Part shown: in pieces, positions 27,596 to 36,757 of the stretch
Layout of the letters: every line of letters starts with the position of its first letter
Position numbering within the stretch: position 1 is the stretch's first letter
DNA from: Anaerosporobacter faecicola
Lineage (GTDB): Bacteria; Bacillota; Clostridia; Lachnospirales; Lachnospiraceae
Direction: 5' to 3'
Assembly: GCF_012070565.1 (NCBI RefSeq)
Contig: NZ_JAAQRO010000008.1
Location: 248,001-312,000, forward strand
Length of the DNA stretch: 64,000 nt
The notes under the pieces: generated by a model
Database searches by the model: none
Told to the model about the DNA's origin: nothing
Seen by the model: only the letters and a program-made list of their open reading frames with translations
Position numbers and translations under genes: made by a program

Positions 27596-28297
27596 CTATC
27601 CTTCCCATTTGTAACCGACTCCCCAAACCGTCTTGATCATATCAATTCCTTCTTTTATTAACTTATCACGTATTCTACCAATATAAACAGCAATGGTATT
27701 CTCATCGATAAAATCACTATACCCCCATACTTGATCAATGATCTGCTCCTTTGTAAATACATGTAATGGGTGATCGGATAAGAAATCCAATACTTGAAAC
27801 TCTTTGGGTGAAAGCTGAATTTGCTTATTCTTCACCTTCACCTCAAAAGACTCTTTGCAGATTCGCAGATCACCAAACCTTTTTTCTCCGGATTTTTCTC
27901 CTACTTCACTGTTATGTTGCCTTGGTATGAATTGAGTTACTCTACGAAGATGGGATTTTACACGGGCAACCAGTTCGATCTGGGAAAATGGTTTGGTCAT
28001 ATAATCATCTGCACCTACCCCCAAAGCTAACACCTTATCATAATCTGAATTCTTCGCCGATATGACTATGATGGGTATCTGCTGTTCTTCTCTGATTTTT
28101 TTGCAAACACCAATCCCATCCATCTCTGGTAACATAATATCCAGTACAACAAGTGCCGGTTCACATGTCTGTACCATCTTCAGTCCTTCACTCCCTGTAT
28201 ACGCCTGCCGTACATCATATCCTTCATTTCCTATAAAATCTCTCATAATATTAGACAGATCAATATCATCTTCAATTAGTAAAATCGTCTCTTTCAT
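27596..28297 (-). CDS. OmpR-family response regulator, module 2
   Basis: 233 aa. Receiver with acidic D10/D11, phospho-acceptor D53 (VVLDIMLPEMDG), VISAKNSD and MTKPF; winged helix with SPKEFQVLDFLSDHP and YIGRIRDKL...IKTVWGVGYKWEG. The ribosome site is AAGGGAT. It lies 62 nt downstream of the patatin gene, so co-transcription with it is possible. The likely target is the 11-bp direct repeat upstream of the module 2 permease, which lies on the opposite strand 4.6 kb away. Confidence 0.92.
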   Translation of the reverse strand: MKETILLIEDDIDLSNIMRDFIGNEGYDVRQAYTGSEGLKMVQTCEPALVVLDIMLPEMDGIGVCKKIREEQQIPIIVISAKNSDYDKVLALGVGADDYMTKPFSQIELVARVKSHLRRVTQFIPRQHNSEVGEKSGEKRFGDLRICKESFEVKVKNKQIQLSPKEFQVLDFLSDHPLHVFTKEQIIDQVWGYSDFIDENTIAVYIGRIRDKLIKEGIDMIKTVWGVGYKWEG

Positions 28298-28359
28298 CCA
28301 GTGATCCCTTCATTTCTTTCTTGTTTGCTTACAACGAAACCATTTCGTAATTTTTCTCT

Positions 28360-29217
28360 CTATGACTCAATATATTCCTGCATTGCATCCAATCTTTTAT
28401 TGGCAATTTGTTTTCCAATCTCATATAAATCACGAAGTTTATCAACATTCTTCTCTACTCTAGACACCAATACAGGCTCTTCTGGTCGAATTACGAATAT
28501 TCTTCCTTCGTTTTCCCATTGATCCACTTTTTCCTGCAATTCATTATAATGGGCAGGAATCTGCTTTAACCGATTGATCAAATGTGGATACTTTCGATAT
28601 GCTCTCTCATACGCATGTAACATCGGTTTAGACACCGGTTGTTTCCGATATCCCTGCTGTCTCGTCAGAACCACCACAATCTTCTCATATCCTTGTTCAA
28701 TCGCCCATTCAATAGGAATTGGATTTGCAATTCCTCCATCTAGACAATTTAACCCTTCAACTTGGACAATTGGAGATAGAAGTGGCATACTACAAGAACT
28801 ACGGCACCCTAATAAAATATCTTTTGTTTTTCCTTTTTCAAAAGGAACGAGCTTCCCTGAGCTGCAATCTGTAGCAAATGCCACAAATCGCTGCGTCGAT
28901 CGTTCAAATGCTTCTACATCAAAAGGAAGTAATTCTTTCCCAATGTCATCGAATAAAAAATCAAAATTAAAGATGGAATGATTATGAATTAAACTATGAA
29001 TACCAAGGTATCTTTTATCGTTTACATAATTAATATTCACCTTCGCTGTCCGTCCTATTTGTTTTGACACATAATTTAACCCACTTAACGAACCAGCAGA
29101 AACCCCTGCAACACAAGGGAATTCTATTCCTTTTGACATGAAAGTATCCAATACTCCTGATGTAAACAGACATCGAAGAGAACCACCTTCTAATACTAAT
29201 GCTGTACGTTCTTTCAT
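28360..29217 (-). CDS. Patatin-like phospholipase (RssA-like)
   Basis: 285 aa. The oxyanion loop is LEGGSLRCLF, the nucleophile elbow GVSAG, the partner Asp is in CLDGGIANPIPIEWAI. It belongs to the bacterial patatin group with an extended C-terminal helix region (CDS-type start MKERTALVLEGG). No signal peptide. The start at 29217 has AGGAAGG upstream; a frame beginning at 29247 is less likely. It lies upstream of the module 2 regulator and kinase genes in the same direction, so it may be linked to membrane-stress response. It is not close to the patatin at 10735. Confidence 0.85.
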   Translation of the reverse strand: MKERTALVLEGGSLRCLFTSGVLDTFMSKGIEFPCVAGVSAGSLSGLNYVSKQIGRTAKVNINYVNDKRYLGIHSLIHNHSIFNFDFLFDDIGKELLPFDVEAFERSTQRFVAFATDCSSGKLVPFEKGKTKDILLGCRSSCSMPLLSPIVQVEGLNCLDGGIANPIPIEWAIEQGYEKIVVVLTRQQGYRKQPVSKPMLHAYERAYRKYPHLINRLKQIPAHYNELQEKVDQWENEGRIFVIRPEEPVLVSRVEKNVDKLRDLYEIGKQIANKRLDAMQEYIES

Positions 29218-29357
29218 TTCTTTTCCTTCCTCTATATCGTAATACAATTAAATTTTCTATAGGATTTCACCTTACCATCATAATTATACATTCTTATTCA
29301 TCTATTTTCCAGTATAGGAATATTTGAGCACTGTAAGATTCCGCTGACATCTACCTC

Positions 29358-29424
29358 GTGTGCGAATGCGCAGCCCACGGAGGGTTTATATACTAGGAAA
29401 GTCGGAGGACTTTCTTAGTATATA
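29358..29424. repeat. Dispersed palindromic element, copy 2
   Basis: Lead GCGCAGCCCACGGAGGGTTT followed by a hairpin with arms TATATACTAGGAAAGTC and GACTTTCTTAGTATATA (one mismatch) around loop GGAG. It abuts the terminator of the kinase-fold gene. Confidence 0.8.
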
Positions 29425-29429
29425 AAAAA

Positions 29430-29474
29430 CGACTACCCAAACATTAGATTATAGGTCTAATGTTTGGGTAGTCG
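29430..29474 (-). terminator. Perfect 19-bp hairpin terminator
   Basis: CGACTACCCAAACATTAGA pairs perfectly with its complement around a 7-nt loop; six T residues follow on the minus strand. It lies 8 nt after the stop of the APH-fold gene. Confidence 0.92.
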
Positions 29475-29481
29475 TTTCGTT

Positions 29482-30438
29482 TTATTCTTTTACTTCCTCT
29501 AAGCATTTCTCCAACATACTACGTCCCCATTTTGGGAAATCATCTGTTTCGTAATGTCTATATTCTCCTTCCATAGACATTAACATATACAAATAAATAT
29601 CGTACCACTTAGCACGACGTTGCTGTGCTTTTGTTAATTGACCAATTCCATACCCTTTGAAAAAATGTTCATTTTTTTCATGTGGGCGGAAACCTGCTTC
29701 CATTAATGGATCGGCCCATACACAACGTTCAAAGTCTATAATTCCATTCACTTCACCATCTTTTACGAATACATTACCAGCCCATAAATCCCAATGAACA
29801 AAACTAGGTTTGGTCACTTCTGCAAAATATGCCTTGTCTCTTTCTAAAAATGATAGTACGGTTTCTTCCTCTAAAGGCATTGCCATGTTAATCTTCTTCG
29901 CATCTGCAAAAGCTCCTTGCAACATACTCTTGAATACGATATACCAGTTATCTCCTTGTTTGTCTGGTTGTCCATAGTAACCGAACACCTTGTTCGTTAG
30001 CTGGTTCATTTCATAATCGTATTTTCCGATTCGTTCACTTATGTAGTCTTTCTTCTCTTGTGGCAGGACGTTCTCTAACTTATTGAATGGATCTCCCTCT
30101 ACCACACTCATGAAAAAATACTCCGAATCAATCAATTCCTTCGTATTGTCATAATATAAGATTTCAGGAACAGGAACGGACGTATTCTTCTTAATCATCC
30201 TAATTGCATCAACTTCACTAAACATGATATTCTTTTCGCAAGACATAACTAATGTTGATTTTGAAGGAGCAATCTTTAAGATTGTTTCTTTCTTGTTTGC
30301 TAAATCTACACGATATGCAACATTAAAAGACCCTTCTGTTAATTCAACACATCGTTCCATCTTAACCCCTGGGAAAGCGCGTGCAACCATGTTCTCAATA
30401 TTCTCCACGGTTTGTCTATTCTTTGTTACGTATTCCAT
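29482..30438 (-). CDS. APH-fold phosphotransferase
   Basis: 318 aa, aminoglycoside phosphotransferase/choline kinase superfamily (PF01636 type). An N-lobe with LKIAPSKST lysine region leads to a catalytic loop FVHWDLWAGNVFV (Asp base and Asn) and the metal-binding IIDFERCVW. The substrate is unknown; homologues are often annotated as resistance kinases without proof. The usual HGD is HWD here, as in fructosamine- or small-molecule kinases. It is monocistronic, with a ribosome site AGGAGG 10 nt before the ATG, a hairpin in its leader and a strong terminator. Confidence 0.82.
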   Translation of the reverse strand: MEYVTKNRQTVENIENMVARAFPGVKMERCVELTEGSFNVAYRVDLANKKETILKIAPSKSTLVMSCEKNIMFSEVDAIRMIKKNTSVPVPEILYYDNTKELIDSEYFFMSVVEGDPFNKLENVLPQEKKDYISERIGKYDYEMNQLTNKVFGYYGQPDKQGDNWYIVFKSMLQGAFADAKKINMAMPLEEETVLSFLERDKAYFAEVTKPSFVHWDLWAGNVFVKDGEVNGIIDFERCVWADPLMEAGFRPHEKNEHFFKGYGIGQLTKAQQRRAKWYDIYLYMLMSMEGEYRHYETDDFPKWGRSMLEKCLEEVKE

Positions 30439-30463
30439 TAATTATTTCCTCCTCTTATTAATC

Positions 30464-30509
30464 ATATGATACAAGGGTCAAAAGGTCATGCGTAGACTTT
30501 TTGACCCTT
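30464..30509 (-). repeat. 29-bp dispersed motif, copy 2, forming a hairpin
   Basis: The motif (30464-30492) here overlaps a hairpin: AAGGGTCAAAAGGTC (30473-30487) pairs with GACTTTTTGACCCTT (30495-30509), 15 bp with one mismatch. It lies between the UvrA-like gene and the start of the kinase-fold gene, in the probable leader of the latter. No T-run follows on the minus strand, so it is not a clear terminator. Confidence 0.6.
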
Positions 30510-30611
30510 AAAATATGAGAAAGTAGCCCGATTAGTTCGTTTCTTAATCATACCATCATTTTATCATAATCATGTAAGAAACTGCTAATAGAATAAAAAC
30601 ATGAAATACTA

Positions 30612-32855
30612 CTATTCTGCCATTTTTCGGATATATTCTGCTGTAATCGTGTCTCCCTTTTCAACCATTTCTTTTGGTGTTCCCTGGAATACAACTTGAC
30701 CTCCATTTTTTCCACCTTCTGGTCCCACATCAATGATCCAGTCAGCCTGACGCATGACAGAAACATTATGTTCAATGATCAATACCGTATTACCTCGTTC
30801 TACCATACGATGGAATAAATCCATAAGTTTTTGTACATCGGATACATGAAGTCCTGTTGTAGGTTCATCTAAGATATAGATGTTCCCCTTTTTATCAAGA
30901 TACTTTGCAAGCTTGATTCGTTGTAATTCTCCGCCTGATAATGTACTTAGTGGCTGACCTAACGTCATATAAGCCAAGCCCACTTCCTTCATTGCGCGTA
31001 AGATCTTGACAATCTTGGAGCCAGCAAAGAAAGTAATTGCTTCTTCTACTGTTAATTGCAGAACTTCCATGATATTCTTTCCCTGATAGGTATACGAAAG
31101 TGCTTCTTCACTGTATCGACTGCCGTTGCATGCCTCGCACTGTGTCACAACAGGGTCCATAAAGACAAGCTCTGTTATAACCACACCTTTCCCTTGACAT
31201 ACCGGACATGCTCCTTTGGAATTGAAGCTGAATACACTTGGTTCTACCTGGTTTTCTACTGCAAACAATTTACGAATCTCATCAAAGAAACCAAGATATG
31301 TTGCTGGCATAGAACGGCTACTGGCAGTAATCGGACTTTGATTTACCGTAATTACATCATTCTCATACTGTTTCGCAAAAACATCTGAAATCAATGTACT
31401 TTTTCCAGAACCTGCAACTCCTGTTATTACTGTCAGAATGTGAAGAGGAATGTCTACGTCCACATTTTTTAAGTTATGAAGGTTTGCGTTTCGGATTGGT
31501 AAGAACTCTTTTGCTTTACGAACATTCTCTCGTAGAACTACTGGTTTCGTTAAGTACTTTCCTGTAAGCGTGTCGGAACAAAGAAGATCGGAATAACTTC
31601 CCTGGAATACAATCTCTCCCCCTTGTTTTCCCGCATATGGACCAACATCTACTACCATATCCGCTATTTTGATCACATCTTCATCATGCTCTACAACTAA
31701 TACCGTATTTCCCTTATCACGAAGACGAATCAGTAATTCATTCATTCGATGAACATCTCTTGGATGTAACCCCGTACTAGGTTCATCAAAGATATACGTC
31801 ATATCCGATAAGGCACTTCCCATATAACGAACCAGCTTTAATCTCTGGGCTTCTCCACCAGAAAGTGTAGACGATTCTCGATTCATATGCAGATAGGATA
31901 ATCCAATATCAATCATGCGATCCAAAGAAGCAACTAAAGCAGTTACCATCGTTGTTGCTCTAGGATCTGTAATCTGCAATAAAACCTCTCTTAACTCTTG
32001 GAACTCCATATCACAGAGATCTGTAATAGAATAACCAAGAATCTTGCAGTTTAAAGTATCCTGGTTTAAGCGCTTACCTTTACATACTGGACATTCCTTT
32101 TCTTCTAATAGGTTTGCCGATTTTTTTTGTGTATTTGAACTCATCGAACTAATATCTCTTTTAAGATATAATCGTTCATATTGATTTTGTAATCCCTCTA
32201 CTTTAGGATTCTCCCGTTCCCCATCACGCCCTTTTCTTGAACCATACCAAATCAGATTGAATTCCTCTTCTGTATAATCCTCAAGTTTTTTATCAACATC
32301 AAACAGTCCAGAATCGGTATACTGCTGCCAATACCAGCTTCCTGGCTTGAACATAGAATCAGCAAGTGGTCCCTCATTCCAAGATTTTTTCTTATCTAAG
32401 ATTGACATAACATTTACTTTTGTTACTTTACCAATTCCTGCACATTCCTTACACATACCATTGGGATCATTAAAAGAAAAATACGATGCGGTTCCCGCAT
32501 AGGGTTGTCCGATTCTAGAGAATAGTAACCGTAATGTAGCATATAAATCCGATATTGTACCTACTGTGGAACGTATATTGCCGCCTAATTGTGACTGATC
32601 TACAATAACGGAAGCCGTTAAATTCTCAATTAATTCTACCTGTGGCTTCTCGTACTTTGGTAATCTTCCACGTACAAATGCTGTATACGTTTCATTGATC
32701 TGTCGCTGTGATTCCGCTGCTATGGTATCAAATACAATACTTGATTTTCCCGATCCCGATACACCAGTGAAGACGATTATTTTTTTCTTCGGTAATCGAA
32801 ACGATAAATGCTTTAGATTGTTTTGTGTTAACCCCTTAATAATGATTTCATCCAT
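30612..32855 (-). CDS. UvrA-like ABC ATPase (drug-response type)
   Basis: About 747 aa against some 940 for housekeeping UvrA. Two ABC ATPase halves: Walker A GVSGSGKSS near the N-terminus and GVAGSGKST near 480, signatures LSGGEAQRLKL and LSGGELQRIKL, Walker B YIFDEPSTGLHP and YILDEPTTGLH. Zinc-binding CKECAG, CPVCKGKRL, CPVCQGKG and CEACNG pairs are present. The region that contacts UvrB appears shortened. Short UvrA paralogues next to regulators are linked to resistance to DNA-binding drugs. Here the gene follows a MerR regulator. The start at 32855 is chosen for its family-like N-terminus (MDEIIIKGL). Confidence 0.85.
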   Translation of the reverse strand: MDEIIIKGLTQNNLKHLSFRLPKKKIIVFTGVSGSGKSSIVFDTIAAESQRQINETYTAFVRGRLPKYEKPQVELIENLTASVIVDQSQLGGNIRSTVGTISDLYATLRLLFSRIGQPYAGTASYFSFNDPNGMCKECAGIGKVTKVNVMSILDKKKSWNEGPLADSMFKPGSWYWQQYTDSGLFDVDKKLEDYTEEEFNLIWYGSRKGRDGERENPKVEGLQNQYERLYLKRDISSMSSNTQKKSANLLEEKECPVCKGKRLNQDTLNCKILGYSITDLCDMEFQELREVLLQITDPRATTMVTALVASLDRMIDIGLSYLHMNRESSTLSGGEAQRLKLVRYMGSALSDMTYIFDEPSTGLHPRDVHRMNELLIRLRDKGNTVLVVEHDEDVIKIADMVVDVGPYAGKQGGEIVFQGSYSDLLCSDTLTGKYLTKPVVLRENVRKAKEFLPIRNANLHNLKNVDVDIPLHILTVITGVAGSGKSTLISDVFAKQYENDVITVNQSPITASSRSMPATYLGFFDEIRKLFAVENQVEPSVFSFNSKGACPVCQGKGVVITELVFMDPVVTQCEACNGSRYSEEALSYTYQGKNIMEVLQLTVEEAITFFAGSKIVKILRAMKEVGLAYMTLGQPLSTLSGGELQRIKLAKYLDKKGNIYILDEPTTGLHVSDVQKLMDLFHRMVERGNTVLIIEHNVSVMRQADWIIDVGPEGGKNGGQVVFQGTPKEMVEKGDTITAEYIRKMAE

Positions 32856-32977
32856 CTTATTCACCATACCCTTTCTTCTATCAGACAATTATGCAAGCTC
32901 CATCATCTGATAAAATTTCTTCTTTTCGTAAAATTCAATGTTAACGGTAACGTTGTTTCCATCAATAAGATGATCTC

Positions 32978-33790
32978 CTACTCTTTTTTTATAACAGGAA
33001 TCTGTATTTCGGTAAGCCATTCCTTCTCGTCTTCCTTGTTCCAAATTCCATCAATGTACGATTCTCTTGGTTCCTCTGCTACAATATACGAATTCTTTTC
33101 AATCCAATTAAAAGCATATGCATATGCCAAACCAAAATCCTCATAGCGACCACGATGCATAACGGATACTACTGTAACCGATGGAATCTTTTTGAATTCC
33201 ACGCCTTCCGGTGCAACTCCAAAACGGTCCACTGCTTCACAATATTCGATGTGAATATCTTTGTCCCTATATTCTCGGTCGAGATTTCGTATAAAACAAT
33301 ACTCTGGAGTTACACACTTAATATCAGGGTTCAATGTAGCAACCTTTTCTCCTAATGCAGGAATTCTATCAAAATACTCTTTATGATCGTTTAACTGCAT
33401 GACGGCTGAATAGATTATATATTCTGGTACTTCTTTTACCACAGCATGGTAATTCATATACACTTCTTGATCTCGTTCTTCCTTGATAAATGTTATCCTA
33501 GCTAATTGTGCTTGTAATACTTCTAATTCTTCTTGTATCTCTTGCTGTCTTTTCTTTAGGATTTCTTCTTCCTTACGACCTAAGAAGATCAATTGAATCT
33601 CATCAATGGACATTCCTACTTGTCGATAAGACTGGATCTGATGAATCCTTACCAATTGATCAGTCGTATAGAAACGATAATTTGTTTCCTGATCAATCCA
33701 CTCTGGTTTTAATAGATTAATCTCATCATAATAACGTAGTGTCTTAATGGAAACTCGACACATCTTTGAAAATTCTCCAATTCGGTACAT
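32978..33790 (-). CDS. MerR-family regulator with GyrI-like ligand domain
   Basis: 270 aa. MerR winged helix (YRIGEFSKMCRVSIKTLRYYDEINLLKP), coiled-coil dimerisation at about 75-105, then a GyrI-like (AraC effector-binding) domain with VPEYIIYSA and GRYEDFGLAYAYAFNWIEKNSY, as in BmrR. Such proteins bind bulky cationic drugs and activate efflux or protection genes. The gene sits upstream of the UvrA-like gene and behind a long-spacer promoter with a TCTCCC/GGGAGA palindrome, so it is probably autoregulated and drug-inducible. Confidence 0.92.
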   Translation of the reverse strand: MYRIGEFSKMCRVSIKTLRYYDEINLLKPEWIDQETNYRFYTTDQLVRIHQIQSYRQVGMSIDEIQLIFLGRKEEEILKKRQQEIQEELEVLQAQLARITFIKEERDQEVYMNYHAVVKEVPEYIIYSAVMQLNDHKEYFDRIPALGEKVATLNPDIKCVTPEYCFIRNLDREYRDKDIHIEYCEAVDRFGVAPEGVEFKKIPSVTVVSVMHRGRYEDFGLAYAYAFNWIEKNSYIVAEEPRESYIDGIWNKEDEKEWLTEIQIPVIKKE

Positions 33791-33832
33791 ATAAACTCCT
33801 CTTCTGTCAAACTTAATGATCGTTGAAAAGTA

Positions 33833-33873
33833 ACTATAAGATATCTTATAGTCTCCCGTTAGGGGAGAGTCAA
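33833..33873 (-). promoter_or_regulatory. MerR-type promoter and twin palindromes
   Basis: TTGACT (33868-33873) and TAAGAT (33843-33848) are 19 bp apart, the long spacer typical of MerR control; an alternative TATAAG gives 17 bp. Within the spacer TCTCCC-GTTAG-GGGAGA is the operator. Overlapping the -10 is a perfect 20-bp palindrome, ACTATAAGATATCTTATAGT (33833-33852). Confidence 0.8.
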
Positions 33874-33987
33874 TATGTTTTTTACATTTATTTATTAAAT
33901 CACTTATTGTTTCTCATCAATTACTTATCTCAATTACATTCTACCTTTCCTTATAGATCTAGTTGTAACGATTTAATATGATGGTAT

Positions 33988-34320
33988 CTAACGAAGGAAA
34001 CACCCTATTAAAAAGGAGAATCCATTTGCTCCAATTGCAAATATATAGGGATGTTTAATCGAACTATGACACTGTTTATAAAGTTCTCCTTCTATATAAA
34101 TTGCCATAATCTCCAAAGGAATTTTAACACAAGTCCCATTCCAATTTGTATGACGCATAAGAAGATAATAACTTAGTACCACAACTGGATTGGTCAGTAA
34201 ATTAACCAACGTCACCAAAAGCAATGTTCGTTTCTTTCGATAGCCAAGGAGAACCGTATATGTTATTTCAATTACGATTGTAAGAAAGAGTGAATATATA
34301 AGAATCTTATATAATGACAT
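33988..34320 (-). CDS. Small membrane protein, 110 aa
   Basis: Not recognised beyond being a multi-helix membrane protein. Hydrophobic segments lie at about 5-25 (ILIYSLFLTIVIEITYTVLLG), 33-53 (LLVTLVNLLTNPVVVLSYYLL), 66-78 and 92-108. It follows the MFS gene by 18 nt and is probably the last gene of the trio with the exported SH3-like protein. A role with the MFS protein is guesswork. Confidence 0.65.
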   Translation of the reverse strand: MSLYKILIYSLFLTIVIEITYTVLLGYRKKRTLLLVTLVNLLTNPVVVLSYYLLMRHTNWNGTCVKIPLEIMAIYIEGELYKQCHSSIKHPYIFAIGANGFSFLIGCFLR

Positions 34321-34338
34321 ATTACTAACACTCCTCTC

Positions 34339-35496
34339 CTACCACTTGCTGCTCATCTCCGCTTTTTGGTTCCTCACTACTTTTTCGTTCCTCTCCCCTT
34401 GCTTACCACACCCATTCGTATAAAATTTAGTGGCTAAAAGTAGTATTCCTAATGAAAGGAATGTCCATATAAAATAGGCAACTCGTCCTTCTGGGCCAAT
34501 GGTTATTCCCAGATAACTAGGCAAAAAACCAATAAACAATCCAAAGGTAAGGAAACCAAAGGCAAAACCTTTTTTGCTCCAAAGGATTTGGGCACAAAAC
34601 CATAACGTAATGGGCATTGACATATTAAAAAGGAAGACACCCAGATACCCGAATATAGGGATATTCGATAAAGGAAAGCATATACAGGCAAGACCAAGGG
34701 AAGAAATAACAGATTTCCTTACCCCAAGCCAATCCATAAGTATTCCTCCTGCCATCTTTCCGAATACCACCATACTAACATGTGCCATTCCTGTCAATTG
34801 CCCTCCCTGTCTCTTCCACGGGAAGTCAAAATGCATGCCTGCATACGAACGAAGCACGACAACCACAAATATGCCCACTAATAAAACACAGAGTAATCCT
34901 ATCTGATTGATTCCGTTCTCCTTGATGCAGTACTCCTTCCTACTTTTTTCACTAACTCCCTTGGTGCAGTTCTCCTTCCTAGTTTCTTCACGAATTATAT
35001 CCTTGTTCCACTGTCTTACAAGTATGGCTAATCCCACCCCCATCATACTTACGATTGCTAATACAGGAACCATTGGGATACTACCCTTATTCCCAAGTAG
35101 TGCACCAAAATAGATGCCAAATGCTCCCGGTGATACAAAGATTCCAAGTGCACTGGCTTTCTCCCTACTCATAGCAATTACAGATACACCTGCTCCCACA
35201 TGGAAAAAACCATTTCCTAAACCTGCAATGATTCCCAAGAGAATTGGTTCCCTTCGGAATACATACGCTAGAGGGACAAGAATACAGCCTAATGCCGCAA
35301 ATTGTGTTTTTCCACCTTTTCCGTCTGCAAGAACTCCTATTGGCATCTGCATGGCAAAGGCACAGAAATTATAGAGTAAAAATGCTACTTTCCAATCACT
35401 ACTTTTCCCCACACAACAGAGCAACAAGAGTGCACAAGTAAAATCCACCACAAAATGCAATGCAGAATATATAATAACTTGCTGCCTTTTCTTCAT
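34339..35496 (-). CDS. MFS transporter
   Basis: 385 aa, about 11-12 membrane helices. Between the two halves is a hydrophilic loop (about 165-200) with an imperfect internal repeat RKENCTKG/RKEYCIKENG. The loop after helix 2 reads GVLADGKGGKTQFAALG, the MFS motif A region. The overall pattern resembles fosmidomycin-resistance-type carriers. It starts 3 nt after the stop of the SH3-like gene, so the two are translationally coupled. The substrate is unknown. Confidence 0.8.
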   Translation of the reverse strand: MKKRQQVIIYSALHFVVDFTCALLLLCCVGKSSDWKVAFLLYNFCAFAMQMPIGVLADGKGGKTQFAALGCILVPLAYVFRREPILLGIIAGLGNGFFHVGAGVSVIAMSREKASALGIFVSPGAFGIYFGALLGNKGSIPMVPVLAIVSMMGVGLAILVRQWNKDIIREETRKENCTKGVSEKSRKEYCIKENGINQIGLLCVLLVGIFVVVVLRSYAGMHFDFPWKRQGGQLTGMAHVSMVVFGKMAGGILMDWLGVRKSVISSLGLACICFPLSNIPIFGYLGVFLFNMSMPITLWFCAQILWSKKGFAFGFLTFGLFIGFLPSYLGITIGPEGRVAYFIWTFLSLGILLLATKFYTNGCGKQGERNEKVVRNQKAEMSSKW

Positions 35497-35499
35497 CTC

Positions 35500-36348
35500 T
35501 TACACCTCTGTTTTTTTTCTTAAGCGAAGTAATAAAAGTGCTGTTATGATTACAACTCCTGCTACAATTCCAATGAGGATTCCCTCCTCCAAACGTTCCT
35601 CTTGTTCTTGACTTTTTAGAATATCCTTTGGTGGCTCAACAGGTGTAAATTCTTCTTCCTTGGCATGTTGTTTAATCGGCAGTTTCTCATTCTCCGGATC
35701 ACTTATACAGATCCAGCCACCCATTCCATAATAATATCCAACATATCCCCATTCTCTACCGTCCTCATCTGTATAACATTCCGATAGATTAGGTGCATTT
35801 TCTTTGTTATCCCAAGTAGTTTTATCAATTTTATTGAGAGCTTCACCGGATCCAGGATAGGTCCAGATATAGATCTGTTCCTTTATCTCATATGTATCAA
35901 AATCTCCGCTATAGGATTGAATCTGACCTGTATGATCTTCCCGAAAGGATATTTCATCATATACCACGTTCAGTTCTTCTAGGCGAACCCAGCCTGTTGT
36001 TCCACCCGCGTAAGCAGGTTCAACCGTATCGTCTCCCTTTTTATCATAATTAATCACACCCCAGATTTCTCCGTCCTTATCATAAGAAAACGATACATGC
36101 AATGTACTTCCATTGATTAAGGCGTCAATCTTCTTATTCTGAATTGGAGAACGATACACGATAATATATCCTTTTTCCCCATTAGAGGTGTAGCTTCGAT
36201 TTACATATGTACACTCATCTGTATGTTCGCGATAAAAATCGTCCTCTGGTTCCCATATTACGTCTGCCTTTATCCTCTTATTTTCATTGAATATTGTGAT
36301 CAAAAGCAATCCTAGTAATAATAACACACTACCCATTCTTTTTTTCAT
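35500..36348 (-). CDS. Exported, membrane-anchored SH3-like protein
   Basis: 282 aa from the ATG at 36348 (AAGGAG upstream; a longer frame starts at 36390). It has an N-terminal signal/anchor (VLLLLGLLLITIF), two SH3b-like segments (about 55-130 with GTTGWVRLEEL, and about 150-215 with YYYGMGGWICIS), an acidic linker and a C-terminal anchor (about 252-273, GILIGIVAGVVIITALLLL) ending in RLRKKTEV. The domain is displayed outside, tethered at both ends or after signal cleavage. The ligand may be peptidoglycan. It is first of a three-gene unit. Confidence 0.75.
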   Translation of the reverse strand: MKKRMGSVLLLLGLLLITIFNENKRIKADVIWEPEDDFYREHTDECTYVNRSYTSNGEKGYIIVYRSPIQNKKIDALINGSTLHVSFSYDKDGEIWGVINYDKKGDDTVEPAYAGGTTGWVRLEELNVVYDEISFREDHTGQIQSYSGDFDTYEIKEQIYIWTYPGSGEALNKIDKTTWDNKENAPNLSECYTDEDGREWGYVGYYYGMGGWICISDPENEKLPIKQHAKEEEFTPVEPPKDILKSQEQEERLEEGILIGIVAGVVIITALLLLRLRKKTEV

Positions 36349-36614
36349 TCCTAATCGCTCCTTCTTCTTAAATGCAATTTCGTTCGTCATATTCTACCAA
36401 ATCAAGTATTGCAAAAGCCTTCCAACAATACAAGGTAAGTCTTTTCTACGAACTCTATTATATAGACGACTGAATTCATGATCTGGTTCCACTTCTCCAT
36501 TCATATGTCAGTGTTGACCTTTTTCCTTTCATACTGTTAGAAGATATCTCAATTTTACGAATCAGATGCTAACCATGCTATTTGCTTAGTTGCATTCTAC
36601 ATGTGAATTAGGAT
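36349..36614. other. Intergenic region, nothing clear
   Basis: AT-rich spacer upstream of the SH3-like gene that must contain its promoter; no convincing hexamers were found. Confidence 0.45.
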
Positions 36615-36665
36615 GAAAAAACCTCACTATGTCTACATTCTTAATGACTGCTTACATAGTGAGGT
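36615..36665 (-). terminator. mgtE terminator
   Basis: ACCTCACTATGT and ACATAGTGAGGT form a perfect 12-bp stem around a 21-nt loop; six T follow on the minus strand. It lies about 95 nt past the mgtE stop. Confidence 0.85.
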
Positions 36666-36757
36666 CGATTCTTCTATTTGATGATACTGGTAACTATTTT
36701 ATGTCTAGTATCTTTCTTTTTACGATGTTATGATTGGCACGACAAAAGGTATATTAC

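Noticed and set aside
17448-28297. Mobile genomic island carrying the transporter modules
   Set aside because: No integrase, transposase, tRNA or flanking repeats were seen; base composition looks like the neighbours.
29482-30438. Aminoglycoside resistance gene
   Set aside because: Only the general APH-fold motifs are seen (HWDLWAGN, DFE); these do not define the substrate.
30612-32855. Housekeeping uvrA of nucleotide excision repair
   Set aside because: Too short, next to a MerR regulator rather than uvrB, so a UvrA paralogue is more likely.
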